A stretch of DNA of 64,000 nt, taken from the NCBI GenBank assembly GCA_020721045.1, contig DYNN01000001.1:1-64000 (forward strand), in the 5' to 3' direction. Position 1 is the stretch's first letter; each line of letters opens with the position of its first letter. The notes under the pieces are model-generated. The model saw nothing but the letters and a program-made list of their open reading frames with translations. It did no database searches and had not been told where the DNA came from. This DNA is from Thiomargarita sp. Its GTDB lineage: Bacteria; Pseudomonadota; Gammaproteobacteria; Beggiatoales; Beggiatoaceae. Below, in pieces: positions 9,580-21,028 of the stretch. A program made the translations under genes and the position numbers.

Positions 9580-9639
9580 TATTGTAATATAACTAATTAA
9601 TTATAAAAGTTTTTACGATTATTATGAAGGAAATAATCA

Positions 9640-10335
9640 ATGGGACGTCGCATTGCCGTCGTTGAAGATGAACCTGCTATTCGCGAAAATTACGCAGCTG
9701 TATTACGCAGACAGGGCTATGAAGTCAGCACATACCCCAATCGCTTGGATGCCATGCAAGCGTTTCATACCCGTTTGCCTGAATTAGTCTTACTAGACAT
9801 TGGGTTAGAAGAGGAAGTAGAAGGTGGATTTGATTTATGTCGTGAATTGCGCGCCTTATCACAATATTTACCCATTATCTTTCTAACCGCCCGTGATAGC
9901 GAGTTTGATATGGTATCTGGATTACGTTTAGGTGCTGATGATTACTTAACTAAAGACATCAGTATGCCTCACTTATTAGCGCGGATTGCCGCATTATTCC
10001 GTCGTGTCGACGCATTGCGCACCCCGCCTTCAGAAGAAAATGTCATTGAACGCGGTTCACTACTTATTGATAGTAATCGTCTCACTGTTACTTGGCGAAA
10101 AATACTCATTGATTTAACTTTGACTGAATTTTGGATTATTTATGCATTAGCGCGCCACCCTGGGCATGTCAAACACCGTGAACAATTGATGCATGAAGCC
10201 AATGTTTTCGTAGATGACAGCACAATTACATCTCATATTAAACGTATTCGGAAAAAATTTTCCAGTGTCGATGTTCGATTTGCAGCGATAGAAACTGTCT
10301 ACGGTATGGGCTATCGTTGGAACGTTGATAAATAA
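9640..10335 (+). CDS. OmpR-family response regulator (resembles the dedicated-sortase-system regulator)
   Basis: This 231-residue protein has a receiver domain (residues ~4-120, VVEDE acidic pocket, phosphoacceptor in LVLLDIG, conserved Lys in YLTKD) and a winged-helix DNA-binding domain (about 130-230). The extended text GLEEEVEGGFDLCREL is what I associate with the regulator of the proteobacterial dedicated sortase system (PdsR). That subfamily call is from memory and moderate. No sortase, sortase substrate or partner kinase is present nearby. A Shine-Dalgarno (GAAGGAAA) precedes the ATG. Confidence 0.8.
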   Translation: MGRRIAVVEDEPAIRENYAAVLRRQGYEVSTYPNRLDAMQAFHTRLPELVLLDIGLEEEVEGGFDLCRELRALSQYLPIIFLTARDSEFDMVSGLRLGADDYLTKDISMPHLLARIAALFRRVDALRTPPSEENVIERGSLLIDSNRLTVTWRKILIDLTLTEFWIIYALARHPGHVKHREQLMHEANVFVDDSTITSHIKRIRKKFSSVDVRFAAIETVYGMGYRWNVDK

Positions 10336-10361
10336 TTTCTCATTTAACTCTTTCTATTCTC

Positions 10362-11501
10362 ATGCAAATTCTCGCTGACGAAAATATCCCTTATGTGCGT
10401 GAACTTTTTTCTACATTAGGGGAAATCCGTACAATTGCTGGACGTAGCTTACAACAAACTGATTTAACAAACATTGATGTGCTACTTGTGCGTTCAGTGA
10501 CACCCGTTAATGCAAATTTACTTAAAAATACACAGATAAAATTCGTGGGTACTGCGACTATTGGATATGATCATATCGATTTGAATTTTTTAGAAAAACA
10601 TCGTATTGGCTTTAGTTATGCCCCGGGGTGTAACGCAACCGCTGCCGCTGAATATGTGATTAGTAGTTTGATAATTATGTCAGAAAGGCAAGGATTTGAT
10701 TTAACGAATAAAACTGTCGGTATCATTGGTTGTGGCAATGTGGGCTCACGTGTTTGGCAAAAATTACAAGCTTTGGGTGTCACTTGTTTGCGTCATGATC
10801 CACCATTGCAAGAAAAACTTGGAAATCAAGACTTTGTTGATTTAAATAGGGTATTAACCGCCGATATTATCACTTTACATGTGCCTTTAGAAAAAGCAGG
10901 ACCTTATCCAACTTATTTGATGGTAAATCAAGCATTTCTAGCGAAATTACATCCAGAAACTCTTTTCATTAATACCTCGCGGGGTGCTATCGTCGATGAA
11001 GTGGCTTTGCTGCATAAATTGACTCAATGTCCAAAAATGACTGCAATTTTAGATGTTTGGGCGAATGAACCAACGATTAATCAAATTTTATTGCAGCGCA
11101 GCAACTTGGGAACACCGCACATTGCAGGTTATAGTTTTGATGGTAAAATCACTGGTACTACCATGTTATATCAAGCAATTTGTCGTCATTTTGCCTGTAT
11201 TCCGACAGCGCGCATTCCTTTGCCACCCGCACCGCTGACCGGCTTAAGTTTTTCTCAAACTGTTGATGATAAAACAGCTATTCAAACTGCGGTATTAGCG
11301 GCTTATGACGTAAGACGAGATGATGCCGCACTCCGTTTAAGCGCACAAACTGCTAATCCTGCTAATGCTTTTGATTTATTGAGAAAAAATTATCCTATTC
11401 GCCGCGAATTTCATAATATCACTATTTCATTACCAAAAGAAAAGCTATTGCTAGCTAACAAAATGCAACAATTAGGTTTTAACATTTCATTTTCCGCTTA
11501 A
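10362..11501 (+). CDS. pdxB: 4-phosphoerythronate dehydrogenase PdxB
   Basis: PdxB oxidises 4-phospho-D-erythronate in the DXP-dependent vitamin B6 pathway. The 379-residue product starts MQILADENIPY, the usual family start. It shows the D-2-hydroxyacid dehydrogenase NAD-binding loop (GIIGCGNVGS, about residue 120), the catalytic Arg in NTSRGAIVDE and a His in TPHIAGYSFDGK, with the C-terminal PdxB-specific dimerisation domain from about residue 285. It lies 26 bases after the response regulator and 9 bases before mnmE. pdxH for the last step of the pathway lies at 27.8 kb in the same window. Confidence 0.93.
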   Translation: MQILADENIPYVRELFSTLGEIRTIAGRSLQQTDLTNIDVLLVRSVTPVNANLLKNTQIKFVGTATIGYDHIDLNFLEKHRIGFSYAPGCNATAAAEYVISSLIIMSERQGFDLTNKTVGIIGCGNVGSRVWQKLQALGVTCLRHDPPLQEKLGNQDFVDLNRVLTADIITLHVPLEKAGPYPTYLMVNQAFLAKLHPETLFINTSRGAIVDEVALLHKLTQCPKMTAILDVWANEPTINQILLQRSNLGTPHIAGYSFDGKITGTTMLYQAICRHFACIPTARIPLPPAPLTGLSFSQTVDDKTAIQTAVLAAYDVRRDDAALRLSAQTANPANAFDLLRKNYPIRREFHNITISLPKEKLLLANKMQQLGFNISFSA

Positions 11502-11510
11502 TAATCAATT

Positions 11511-12848
11511 ATGAACCTACAATTTCAAGAAACAATTGCTGCATTAGCAACGCCGGTGGGTCGCGGTGGTATTGGCGTTATTCGCGTTTCAGGTGAATTA
11601 GTACCTACTGTTGCAACGGCTTTACTGGGTCAATTACCACAACCACGTTATGCTACATTTAGTCAATTTACTGATTCTAAAGGACAATTGATAGATCAGG
11701 GTATTGCACTCTATTTTCCTGCGCCACACTCATTTACGGGCGAAAATATTTTGGAATTACAAGGGCATGGCGGTATTATTGTCATGGATACCTTGTTAAA
11801 AGCGATATTAGCATTGGGTGTTCGATTAGCGCGCCCGGGGGAATTTTCTGAACGCGCATTTTTAAACGGTAAAATTGATTTAGCACAAGCAGAGGCAATC
11901 GCTGATTTAATTGATAGCAGTTCGGTACATGCCGCACGGTGTGCATTACGTTCTTTACAAGGCGAATTTTCTAATCATATTAACCAGTTAGTTGAAGAAT
12001 TAACCCAATTACGCACTTATATTGAAGCGGGCATTGATTTTGTCGATGAAGAAATTGATCTATTGGCAGATGGTCAAGTTAATAACAAAATAAACTTATT
12101 AATCAAACAATTAGAATCTATTTTACAAAAAGCACAACAAGGTTATTTGTTGAAAGAAGGAATGCGTATTGTGTTAGTAGGCGAACCTAATGTAGGAAAA
12201 TCCAGTTTATTAAATGAGTTAGCGGGGCGTGATACGGCTATTGTTGCTGCCATACCCGGGACAACACGTGATATAGTGCGCGATCAGATTTTGTTAGATG
12301 GAATGCCACTACATATTACTGATACAGCGGGTTTACGTCAAACCGATGATCCTGTTGAGCAAGAAGGAATTCGTCGTACTAAACAAGCGCTTCAAGATGC
12401 CGATATCGTTATTTTGCTATTGGATGATCGACATGTAAATGATGATCCGCACGCTCAATTATTAGCTGAATTACCTATGAAGCCTTTGATTATCCGAAAT
12501 AAAATTGATTTAACTGGTCATTCAGCGGGTATAAGCGATAACATGATCTGTTATTTGTCAGCTAAAACCGGTGCTGGAATTGATGCTTTAAAACAGCAGT
12601 TGAAGAATATGATGGGATTACAAGCCAATACTGAGGGTAATTTTATGGCACGCCGTCGACATTTAGAAGCGTTAAAACAAGCACAGTCAGCGTTATTGAC
12701 CAGTATGAATTATGCGCAACAACAGCAAAGTGAATTGTTAGCAGAAGAATTACGTTTGGCACAACAAGCGTTGGGCGAAATTACTGGGCAAGTCACTGCT
12801 GATGATTTACTTGGGCGTATCTTTTCTACGTTTTGTGTTGGAAAATGA
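11511..12848 (+). CDS. mnmE: tRNA uridine-5-carboxymethylaminomethyl(34) synthesis GTPase MnmE
   Basis: MnmE acts with MnmG to modify the wobble uridine of certain tRNAs. The 445-residue protein has the N-terminal folate-binding domain (TPVGRGGIGVIRVSG), a helical domain interrupted by a G domain (P-loop GEPNVGKSS near residue 223, DTAG, NKID), and the terminal Cys motif FCVGK ending the protein. It is intact and of normal length. mnmG is not in the window. Confidence 0.95.
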   Translation: MNLQFQETIAALATPVGRGGIGVIRVSGELVPTVATALLGQLPQPRYATFSQFTDSKGQLIDQGIALYFPAPHSFTGENILELQGHGGIIVMDTLLKAILALGVRLARPGEFSERAFLNGKIDLAQAEAIADLIDSSSVHAARCALRSLQGEFSNHINQLVEELTQLRTYIEAGIDFVDEEIDLLADGQVNNKINLLIKQLESILQKAQQGYLLKEGMRIVLVGEPNVGKSSLLNELAGRDTAIVAAIPGTTRDIVRDQILLDGMPLHITDTAGLRQTDDPVEQEGIRRTKQALQDADIVILLLDDRHVNDDPHAQLLAELPMKPLIIRNKIDLTGHSAGISDNMICYLSAKTGAGIDALKQQLKNMMGLQANTEGNFMARRRHLEALKQAQSALLTSMNYAQQQQSELLAEELRLAQQALGEITGQVTADDLLGRIFSTFCVGK

Positions 12849-12913
12849 TGCAATTCACGTTATTTGAGGGAGTAATTTTACAAAATTGCGATGATAGTAA
12901 TGTGCTTTTAGTA

Positions 12914-13861
12914 TCATGTAGCCAATTGATTTAAATAATCTTTAACGCCTTCTTCTACTGTTTTGAACGGCTTTTTATAACCTATCGCTCGTAATGCGCT
13001 AATGTCGGCTTGGGTAAAACTTTGGTAATGTCCTTTTAAATTTTCAGGGAAATCAATATATTCAATCTGTCCTTGTTGGTGCCATGCTATCACAGCGTAA
13101 GCAACATCGTTAAAACTTTGGCTGCGCCCAGTGCCTACGTTGAAAATACCCGATTTATCAGGATTATCCAAAAACCATAAATTGACATCCACTACATCTT
13201 TAATATAGATAAAATCACGCCGTTGTTCGCCATCAGCATAACCATCACAACCTTTAAATAGTTTAATTTTATTACCTTTTTCTCGTATTTGCTGATTAAA
13301 ATGGAAAGCCACACTTGACATTTTACCTTTGTGTTGCTCACGTGGTCCATAGACGTTAAAATAACGAAAGCCCACAATTTGTGTAGTAGCGACAGGTAAA
13401 CGTCGTCGTATGTATTGATCGAAGAGAAATTTTGAGTAGCCATACATATTTATTGGCTTTTCAAATTCAAGTTGTTCTTTAAAAACGGTATTGTTGCCAT
13501 AGACAGAAGCACTTGATGCATAAATAAACGTGGCATTATGCGACAAACAGTAGTGTAATACTTTCTTAGAATACTCGTAATTATTATGCATAATATATTG
13601 TCCGTTCCATTCAGTCGTTGAAGAACAAGCACCTTGATGAAAAACAGCTTCAATTGGATGCGGAAAATGATGCCTGCTTTCAATCCATCTGAGAAACGTT
13701 GCTTTGTCCTGATAATCCATAATTTTGCAATCAACTAAATTGGTAAACTTATGTCCATCAGTAAGATTATCAACCACTAAGATGTCAGTATAACCACGTT
13801 CATTAAGTGATTTTACAATATTACTTCCGATAAAACCTGCTCCACCGGTGACAATAATCAT
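12914..13861 (-). CDS. hldD: ADP-L-glycero-D-manno-heptose 6-epimerase HldD
   Basis: HldD epimerises ADP-heptose for LPS inner-core synthesis. The chosen ATG at 13861 gives [14 protein letters not shown], placing the GxxGxxG Rossmann motif at the normal N-terminal position in a 315-residue protein. The longer reading frame would run into the upstream gene. A Tyr-x-x-x-Lys catalytic pair is visible in YGYSKFLFD. Its ATG overlaps the TGA of hldE (ATGA at 13858-13861), so translation is coupled. It converges with mnmE across a 65-base gap. Confidence 0.93.
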   Translation of the reverse strand: MIIVTGGAGFIGSNIVKSLNERGYTDILVVDNLTDGHKFTNLVDCKIMDYQDKATFLRWIESRHHFPHPIEAVFHQGACSSTTEWNGQYIMHNNYEYSKKVLHYCLSHNATFIYASSASVYGNNTVFKEQLEFEKPINMYGYSKFLFDQYIRRRLPVATTQIVGFRYFNVYGPREQHKGKMSSVAFHFNQQIREKGNKIKLFKGCDGYADGEQRRDFIYIKDVVDVNLWFLDNPDKSGIFNVGTGRSQSFNDVAYAVIAWHQQGQIEYIDFPENLKGHYQSFTQADISALRAIGYKKPFKTVEEGVKDYLNQLAT

Positions 13862-15276
13862 TGAGCGTTGAGTTCTCCAATAATACGGCTTGTTGAACAA
13901 CCAGAAAGAAAATCGAGTACACGCACTTGTCCGCCTTGTGCTAATACGCAATCATTTCCAGCAATTTCATGTAGTTGATAGTCTCCACCTTTTACTAAAA
14001 TATCTGGTAAAATTTGGCAAATCAGTTCCCTTGGCGTATCTTGACTGAAAGGGATTACCCAATCGACGCAACGCAAAGCTTCTAATACTGCCATTCGGTG
14101 TTCAAGTGGATTAATTGGGCGTGAATTTCCTTTTAATCGTTGCACAGATTGATCGTCATTAACAGCAACAATCAAGCGATCGCCCAATTGACGCGCTTGT
14201 GTTAGATATTGTATGTGTCCAGCATGTAAAATATCAAAACACCCGTTGGTCATGACAATTTTTTCACCTTTACTTTTTGCAATTTGTACCGCTAATTGTA
14301 AAGAATCAGCATGATGTATGCCATTTTTATGATCAACTTGTAAAGCGTAAGCTAATTCTGTCGGATTCACTGTGGTTGCACCCAATTTGGCAATAACTAA
14401 TCCGGCGGCTACATTCGCTAACATCGTGGCTTGCACCATATCTGCACCGACCGCTAAGCTGGTTGCCAAAACGCTAATGACAGTATCGCCAGCACCGGTG
14501 ACATCAAAAACTTCTCGCGCTTGTGTGGGTAAATGTAAAGCCGGTTTACCACGTTGTAACAGTGTCATACCTTGTTCGCTACGTGTGATCAGTAATGCGT
14601 CCAATTGTAAACTGTTACGTAAATTTTCCCCTCTTTCAACTAAAATTGCTTGCTGTGCACAATGTCCTACAATTGCTTCAAATTCAGACAGATTAGGCGT
14701 GATTAAAGTCGCACCGGTATATTTTGTAAAATCTCTGCCTTTAGGATCAATAAAAATCGGTTTATGTGCAGCTTTAGCTAATTGAATTAATTGAGCGGGA
14801 TTATACAAAGTTCCTTTGCCATAGTCCGATAAAATAACCGCATCTACTTGAGAAAGACAAGCTTGCGTCTGTGCAATTAATTCATCATTGGTTGCTAATA
14901 AAGGTTCTTCAAAATCTAATCGGATCAATTGTTGATGACGACTCAGTATGCGTAATTTGGTAATTGTTGGTATGTGTGCAGATTGAATGAAACGACATTG
15001 TACTTGTTTTTCAGTTAGTTGCGTCAAAATAGTTTGTGCAGCGGCATCAATTCCGGTCATACCAATCAACGTCGCTTGTGCGCCTAATGCAGCAATATTT
15101 AAAGCAACATTTCCGGCACCGCCTGGACGCTCTTCTTGTTGATTAATATGCACAATCGGTACTGGTGCTTCAGGCGAAATGCGCGAAGTTGTGCCATGCC
15201 AATAACGGTCAAGCATGACATCTCCAATGATTAATATCCGTGCATTTGAAAAAGGCGGTAAATAAACCTGCATCAT
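13858..15276 (-). CDS. hldE: bifunctional heptose 7-phosphate kinase / heptose 1-phosphate adenylyltransferase HldE
   Basis: HldE supplies two steps of ADP-heptose synthesis for LPS. The 472-residue protein has an N-terminal ribokinase-type kinase ([11 protein letters not shown] near residue 50, DVTGAGDT at about 258-265) fused to a C-terminal nucleotidyltransferase ([11 protein letters not shown] near 345-354, KGNSRP later). The full-length fusion is the usual gammaproteobacterial form. It starts at ATG 15276 or the adjacent ATG 15273, and overlaps hldD by 4 bases. Confidence 0.95.
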   Translation of the reverse strand: MMQVYLPPFSNARILIIGDVMLDRYWHGTTSRISPEAPVPIVHINQQEERPGGAGNVALNIAALGAQATLIGMTGIDAAAQTILTQLTEKQVQCRFIQSAHIPTITKLRILSRHQQLIRLDFEEPLLATNDELIAQTQACLSQVDAVILSDYGKGTLYNPAQLIQLAKAAHKPIFIDPKGRDFTKYTGATLITPNLSEFEAIVGHCAQQAILVERGENLRNSLQLDALLITRSEQGMTLLQRGKPALHLPTQAREVFDVTGAGDTVISVLATSLAVGADMVQATMLANVAAGLVIAKLGATTVNPTELAYALQVDHKNGIHHADSLQLAVQIAKSKGEKIVMTNGCFDILHAGHIQYLTQARQLGDRLIVAVNDDQSVQRLKGNSRPINPLEHRMAVLEALRCVDWVIPFSQDTPRELICQILPDILVKGGDYQLHEIAGNDCVLAQGGQVRVLDFLSGCSTSRIIGELNAQ

Positions 15277-15322
15277 ATTAAAAGGGCGAATTTGGAAGTA
15301 GTGATTTTAATCTGAGTCACAT

Positions 15323-16360
15323 TTAACCACGTCGGCTGTCCATCGCTTCACGTAACGCTTCACCGATGAAAATCAACAGCATTAAGGTACCTACTAATAC
15401 TGAAAATGTGGTTAATGAGAGCCACCAAGCTGAAATATTGGCTTTACCTTGCGCTAACAATTCACCTAAACTGGGTTCTGAGGGCGGTAAACCTAAACCT
15501 AGAAAATCAAGGCTGGTTAATGCTAAAACGGCGTTACTGATGCGAAAAGGTAAGAAAGTAATCACTGGAGTCATGGCGTTTGGGAGTAGATGTCGCCACA
15601 TAATAGTAAAATTAGGCACACCTAAGGCATGAGCTGATTTCACATAATCCATGTTGCGTCCCTTTAAGAATTCAGCTCTAACGTAATCTGCTAATCCCAT
15701 CCAACCAAATAGTGATAGTAGAATAATGAGTAATAAAACGCTGGGTTCGAAGATTGAAGCAAAAATAATCAATAAATAGAGTTCTGGCATACTACTCCAT
15801 ACTTCGATAAAACGCTGAAAAAACAAGTCTAACCGTCCACCAAAGTATCCTTGTAGTGCACCGGCAAAAATACCAATTATCATGCCTACAAGAGTGAGTG
15901 CAAAACCAAAAAGTACTGAAAGACGAAAGCCATAAATTAATCTGGCTAATACGTCACGTCCACGATCATCAGTGCCCAATAGGTTATCTGCTGAAGGCGG
16001 TGCTGGGTTGGGTTGAGCGTTGTCGTAATTAATCGTATTATAACTATAGGGATTTGGTGGAAAAATAGCCCAATTGTGATCTGACGTTATTTTTTCTAGG
16101 AGGTAAGAATCTTTGTAATCTGCTTCGGTATCAAAATCGCCACCAAAAGTGGTTTCTGCATAAGTGTGAAAAATCGGAAAATAGTAGTCATTTTGGTAAA
16201 AAATCACAATTGGCTTATCATTACTTAAAAATTCAGCAAATAAACTTAGCGTAAACAATAAGGTAAATAACCATAAACTATAATAACCTCGTTTATTTGC
16301 TTTAAAGCGTAACCAACGACGTTGTGATGGAGTAAAATGTTGTGAAAAGGTTGCTGTCAT
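15323..16360 (-). CDS. yejE: oligopeptide ABC transporter permease YejE
   Basis: This 345-residue inner-membrane permease has one N-terminal helix, a large periplasmic loop (about residues 48-130) and the BPD-transporter core. The loop/core junction NLLGTDDRGRDVLARLIYG is characteristic of YejE/DppC-type permeases. An EAA-type loop lies near SAHALGVPNFTIMWRHLLPN. It pairs with YejB upstream, overlapping by 4 bases (ATGA at 16357-16360). The cognate binding protein YejA and ATPase YejF are not in this window. Substrates in the family are short peptides. Confidence 0.9.
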   Translation of the reverse strand: MTATFSQHFTPSQRRWLRFKANKRGYYSLWLFTLLFTLSLFAEFLSNDKPIVIFYQNDYYFPIFHTYAETTFGGDFDTEADYKDSYLLEKITSDHNWAIFPPNPYSYNTINYDNAQPNPAPPSADNLLGTDDRGRDVLARLIYGFRLSVLFGFALTLVGMIIGIFAGALQGYFGGRLDLFFQRFIEVWSSMPELYLLIIFASIFEPSVLLLIILLSLFGWMGLADYVRAEFLKGRNMDYVKSAHALGVPNFTIMWRHLLPNAMTPVITFLPFRISNAVLALTSLDFLGLGLPPSEPSLGELLAQGKANISAWWLSLTTFSVLVGTLMLLIFIGEALREAMDSRRG

Positions 16361-17412
16361 TGATTAACAGATTCAAATTGAATACGAGGATCGATTAAAA
16401 CGTAACTGATGTCTGTCAGTAATTTAGCAAATAAACCAAGCAGTGTAAACATGTATAAAGTACCTAAAACCACGGGATAATCTCGTTTTATCACTGATTC
16501 ATAAGATAGCAATCCGATTCCATCTAGCGAAAAAATGGTTTCTATCAACAGGCTACCGGTGAAAAAGGATAGAATGAAAGCAGCGGGAAAGCCTGTAATG
16601 AGTGGAATAATCGCATTACGAAAGACGTGTTTATATAAGATTGCATTTTCTTTCAGCCCTTTAACACGCGCGGTCAAAACGTACTGTTTGCGAATTTCTT
16701 CAATAAAACTATTTTTGGTCAACATGGTCATTACGGCAAAGCTACCGACCATCAACGAAATAATCGGCAATGTAATATGCCACAAGTAGTCGAGAATTTT
16801 ATCTACAGTAGAAAGTTGATGCCAATTGTCAGAAACCAGTCCGCGCAGTGGAAATAAATCCCAAAAGCTACCACCACCTAACAATACTAGAAGTAAAATT
16901 CCTAATACAAAACCGGGAATGGCATAACCGATTAAAATCAATGTACTGGTAATCACGTCAAATGCTGAACCATCGCGTGTGGCTTTGGCAATTCCTAATG
17001 GAATACAGATAAGATAAGTGAGGATAAAAGTCCATAAACCTAGACTGACTGAAACAGGTAGCTTGGAAATGACTAATTCTAATACTGTTTTGTGATGAAA
17101 ATAGCTGTCGCCAAAATCGAAAGTGAGGTATTGTTTCATCATAATCCAAAAACGTTCATAAGCCGGTTTATCAAAACCATAAAATTTCTTCAATTCAGTG
17201 ATTTTTTCTTCATCTAAACCCGTTGCACCACGATATAAGCCTTCTGCACCACTGGCACTTTCACCAATATGGTAGGGATTGCGTAGTTGATTAATGAGTT
17301 GTTCTATAGGTCCACCGGGTACAAATTGGGTCACGGTAAAGGTTACCAACATCACACCTAATAAAGTGGGAATAATCAACAGTAAACGTTTAATAATATA
17401 ATACGTCATCAT
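16357..17412 (-). CDS. yejB: oligopeptide ABC transporter permease YejB
   Basis: This 351-residue permease starts MMTYYIIKRLLLIIPTLLGV, the typical N-terminal helix of DppB/YejB proteins, and continues with TVTQFVPGGPIEQ, the YejB-type periplasmic insertion (about residues 45-85) and the EAA loop TARVKGLKENAILYKHVFRN. It is the first gene of a translationally coupled yejB-yejE pair. No YejA, the usual upstream partner, is seen; the next upstream gene encodes a DAHP synthase. Confidence 0.9.
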   Translation of the reverse strand: MMTYYIIKRLLLIIPTLLGVMLVTFTVTQFVPGGPIEQLINQLRNPYHIGESASGAEGLYRGATGLDEEKITELKKFYGFDKPAYERFWIMMKQYLTFDFGDSYFHHKTVLELVISKLPVSVSLGLWTFILTYLICIPLGIAKATRDGSAFDVITSTLILIGYAIPGFVLGILLLVLLGGGSFWDLFPLRGLVSDNWHQLSTVDKILDYLWHITLPIISLMVGSFAVMTMLTKNSFIEEIRKQYVLTARVKGLKENAILYKHVFRNAIIPLITGFPAAFILSFFTGSLLIETIFSLDGIGLLSYESVIKRDYPVVLGTLYMFTLLGLFAKLLTDISYVLIDPRIQFESVNQ

Positions 17413-17472
17413 ATATAAAAATGTAAGTTATGGATGCGGTTTAGAATTTCGCCGCATCTTTAAAACATCGCC

Positions 17473-18489
17473 TTATAAATCACGTCCTACGGCTTTTGCT
17501 ACTAAGCGTAATTCACCCATTAATTGAGTTAATTGATCAGGTGTCAAAGCTTGATCGGCATCACACCAAGCATCGCAAGGATTGGGATGCATTTCAACCA
17601 GTAAACCATCAGCACCGGCTGCAATCGCTGCTTTGGATAAAGCGGGCACTAACCACGCTTTACCACCAGAATGACTGGGATCGACAATCACGGGTAGATG
17701 AGTTTCTTTTTTCAACATTGGAATTGCGGTGACATCTAACATGTTGCGATAAGCCGTTTCAAAACTACGCACGCCGCGTTCGCATAAAATAATATTATGA
17801 TTGCCACCTGCTGCAATATATTCGGCTGACATTAACCATTCAGAAATGGTGGCAGATAATCCACGTTTTAGAATAACCGGCACATGTATTTTGCCAACTT
17901 CTTTCAATAAATCAAAGTTTTGCATGTTACGCGTGCCAATTTGGATAATATCCACTTTATGTTCTAAAAAAGCATCTAATGTACGCACATCCATTAGTTC
18001 AGTGACAACTAATAAATTATGTTTATCCGCAGCTTGGCGCATCATTTTTAAACCTTCAATACCTTTACCTTGAAAAGCATAAGGACTGGTTCGTGGTTTA
18101 AAAGCTCCACCGCGCATCAAGTGACAGCCCGCATTACGGACATGTTGCGCAGATAAATCCATTTGTGTTTGAGTTTCGACTGAACAAGGACCTGCAATGA
18201 TTTGTATGGTTTTACCACCCAACTGAATGTTTTTAATAGAGATAATTTTATCTGTCTCATGCCATTCTCTAGCCACAATTTTATAGGGCTTTACCACACG
18301 CATTACATTTTCTACGCCTGGCAAAGCTTCTAAAGCTTCTTTGTGTATTTTCCGTTCGTCACCTACAGCCCCAATAATAGTCCTTTCTACTCCACGCGAG
18401 ATATTAGCCGTTAAACCCAAATTAATGAGTTTGTTTTCAACCCCTTGGATTTCCGCTTCGGTGACGTGAGAACCCATTACAATAATCAT
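17473..18489 (-). CDS. aroF: 3-deoxy-7-phosphoheptulonate synthase (DAHP synthase, class I-beta)
   Basis: The enzyme condenses phosphoenolpyruvate and erythrose 4-phosphate in the first step of aromatic amino acid synthesis. The 338-residue protein has an N-terminal ferredoxin-like regulatory domain (residues 1-70) and a TIM-barrel catalytic domain with AGPCSVET, RGGAFKPRTSPYAFQG, CERGVRSFE and DPSHSGGK metal and substrate motifs. This is the Thermotoga/Bacillus-like type, not the AroG/F/H type of E. coli. The N-terminal domain usually gives Tyr or Phe feedback inhibition. tyrA lies 2.5 kb away, divergently arranged. The gene symbol follows common annotation usage. Confidence 0.92.
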   Translation of the reverse strand: MIIVMGSHVTEAEIQGVENKLINLGLTANISRGVERTIIGAVGDERKIHKEALEALPGVENVMRVVKPYKIVAREWHETDKIISIKNIQLGGKTIQIIAGPCSVETQTQMDLSAQHVRNAGCHLMRGGAFKPRTSPYAFQGKGIEGLKMMRQAADKHNLLVVTELMDVRTLDAFLEHKVDIIQIGTRNMQNFDLLKEVGKIHVPVILKRGLSATISEWLMSAEYIAAGGNHNIILCERGVRSFETAYRNMLDVTAIPMLKKETHLPVIVDPSHSGGKAWLVPALSKAAIAAGADGLLVEMHPNPCDAWCDADQALTPDQLTQLMGELRLVAKAVGRDL

Positions 18490-18538
18490 AGTATACCTTT
18501 AAAGTTAAAATAGAGGTGATTGAAAAATTTTATGTGGA

Positions 18539-19174
18539 TTAAAATAACCAAGGTGCCGTTTGTTTTCTCTGGTTTTCATAGTGATGTATTTCATCGGTGT
18601 GTTGTAATGTTAAGCCGATGTCATCTAACCCATTTAATAAACAGTGTTTTCTAAAATTATCGATTTCAAAGTGATAAATTTCTTGTTGTGGTGTGATTAC
18701 TGTTTGTTGTGATAAATCAACAGTTAATCGATATCCTTCTGTCGTTTGGACTGCTTTAAATAAAGTATCTATTGTTGCTTTATCTAAAACTAATGCTAAC
18801 AAACCGTTTTTGAAGCAATTATTAAAGAAAATATCGGCAAAGCTGTTGGCAATGATCACGCGAAAACCATAATCTGCTAATGCCCAAGGCGCATGTTCTC
18901 GACTCGAACCACAACCAAAATTTTCACGCGCTAACAAGATTTGTGCGTTGTGATAACGCGGTTGGTTCAGTATAAAATCTTGATTTAATGGACGATATGT
19001 GCAATCTTGTCCGGGTTCGCCGTGATCTAAATAACGCCATTCATCAAATAAAAATGGACCAAAACCTGTTCGATGAATAGATTTTAAAAATTGTTTGGGA
19101 ATAATTGCATCAGTGTCCACATTGGCACGATCCAAAGGGGCAACTAAGCCGGTTAAAGTGGTAAATGCTTCCAT
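18539..19174 (-). CDS. leuD: 3-isopropylmalate dehydratase small subunit LeuD
   Basis: LeuD forms isopropylmalate isomerase with LeuC in leucine synthesis. The 211-residue protein begins [30 protein letters not shown] and contains the swivel-domain motif [15 protein letters not shown] that binds substrate. Length and motifs are normal. leuC and leuB are not adjacent, so leuD is separated from its usual operon, at least within this window. Confidence 0.93.
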   Translation of the reverse strand: MEAFTTLTGLVAPLDRANVDTDAIIPKQFLKSIHRTGFGPFLFDEWRYLDHGEPGQDCTYRPLNQDFILNQPRYHNAQILLARENFGCGSSREHAPWALADYGFRVIIANSFADIFFNNCFKNGLLALVLDKATIDTLFKAVQTTEGYRLTVDLSQQTVITPQQEIYHFEIDNFRKHCLLNGLDDIGLTLQHTDEIHHYENQRKQTAPWLF

Positions 19175-19259
19175 GTTAAAATAACCATATAAATGTAAAG
19201 AATTAGTTTGTTGAAATGCGTTTATTTAATCATACCATTAATTTTACTCAAATTCATAA

Positions 19260-20033
19260 TTAAAGTGCTTTCAATACGCCATCCCAAAAGGCAATTCGTG
19301 CTTCTAATGCTTGACAAGCGGCTTGTTCTGCTTCTGCTAATTTTTGCGGATCATTGTCACATAATTCGTAAAGTAAATTCATTGATAAAGGGGCATGAAA
19401 ATCTTCATCTAAATGGATATGACGATTTAAATAGTAGTGAAAAATAGGTGCTTGCATCGGTGTAATTTGCATTTTGGCTAAAAATTCACGGAACATATTC
19501 GGAATGACATGTTCACGCCCAATTGCCAAGGCAGCTGCAACGATATGTGGTTTATCGGATTCAATAAAAGCAAATGTCGTTTGAATAAATAATCGCGCCG
19601 GTATAGGAACAAAATCAGCCACTAAGCCCGCTTCAATGCCTTTTATACGCACCAAATCGATAAATCGAAAGAGCCGTTCAGGATTTGCACCTACTTCATG
19701 CATTGCCTTACAATATAAGCTAAAATGACTACAAAATTGCTTATTTCCTTGTTCGTCAGGTAAATCGTGATCGGATTCTTCTTCCAAGACTAGCGAATTA
19801 ATGAAATACTGACTGTTTGAATTTGAACGGGTCGATGGTAGCCAAGGATGATTTGCAGGTGCCACTTTATGCTGTAAATATTTTACAATAGACATAAAAT
19901 CCCAAACGGAATAAATGTGATGTTCCATAAAATGGCGTAGATCATCAAGTGTTTGCAACGCACTATAAATTTGATGATTGTTGACGTGGTGTTGTAAAGA
20001 ACGAATAAGCTCAAAATTAAAGGTAGTATCCAT
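19260..20033 (-). CDS. DUF3050 family protein (haem-oxygenase-like fold)
   Basis: This 257-residue soluble protein contains the family-diagnostic segments DLRHFMEHHIYSVWDFMS (about residues 28-45), a Trp-Pro turn (NHPWLPSTR) and SLVLEEESDHDLPD. The conserved His/Glu residues in HFMEHH and EEESD could ligate a metal pair, as in other haem-oxygenase-like proteins, but the activity of DUF3050 is not established. The gene is divergent from argB, with 63 bases between the two start codons. Confidence 0.8.
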   Translation of the reverse strand: MDTTFNFELIRSLQHHVNNHQIYSALQTLDDLRHFMEHHIYSVWDFMSIVKYLQHKVAPANHPWLPSTRSNSNSQYFINSLVLEEESDHDLPDEQGNKQFCSHFSLYCKAMHEVGANPERLFRFIDLVRIKGIEAGLVADFVPIPARLFIQTTFAFIESDKPHIVAAALAIGREHVIPNMFREFLAKMQITPMQAPIFHYYLNRHIHLDEDFHAPLSMNLLYELCDNDPQKLAEAEQAACQALEARIAFWDGVLKAL

Positions 20034-20057
20034 AAGATTTTTTTTAAAATAGTGTAA

Positions 20058-21002
<945 letters not shown>

Positions 21003-21028
21003 AAAACTACTATAGGTATGAAAAATTT

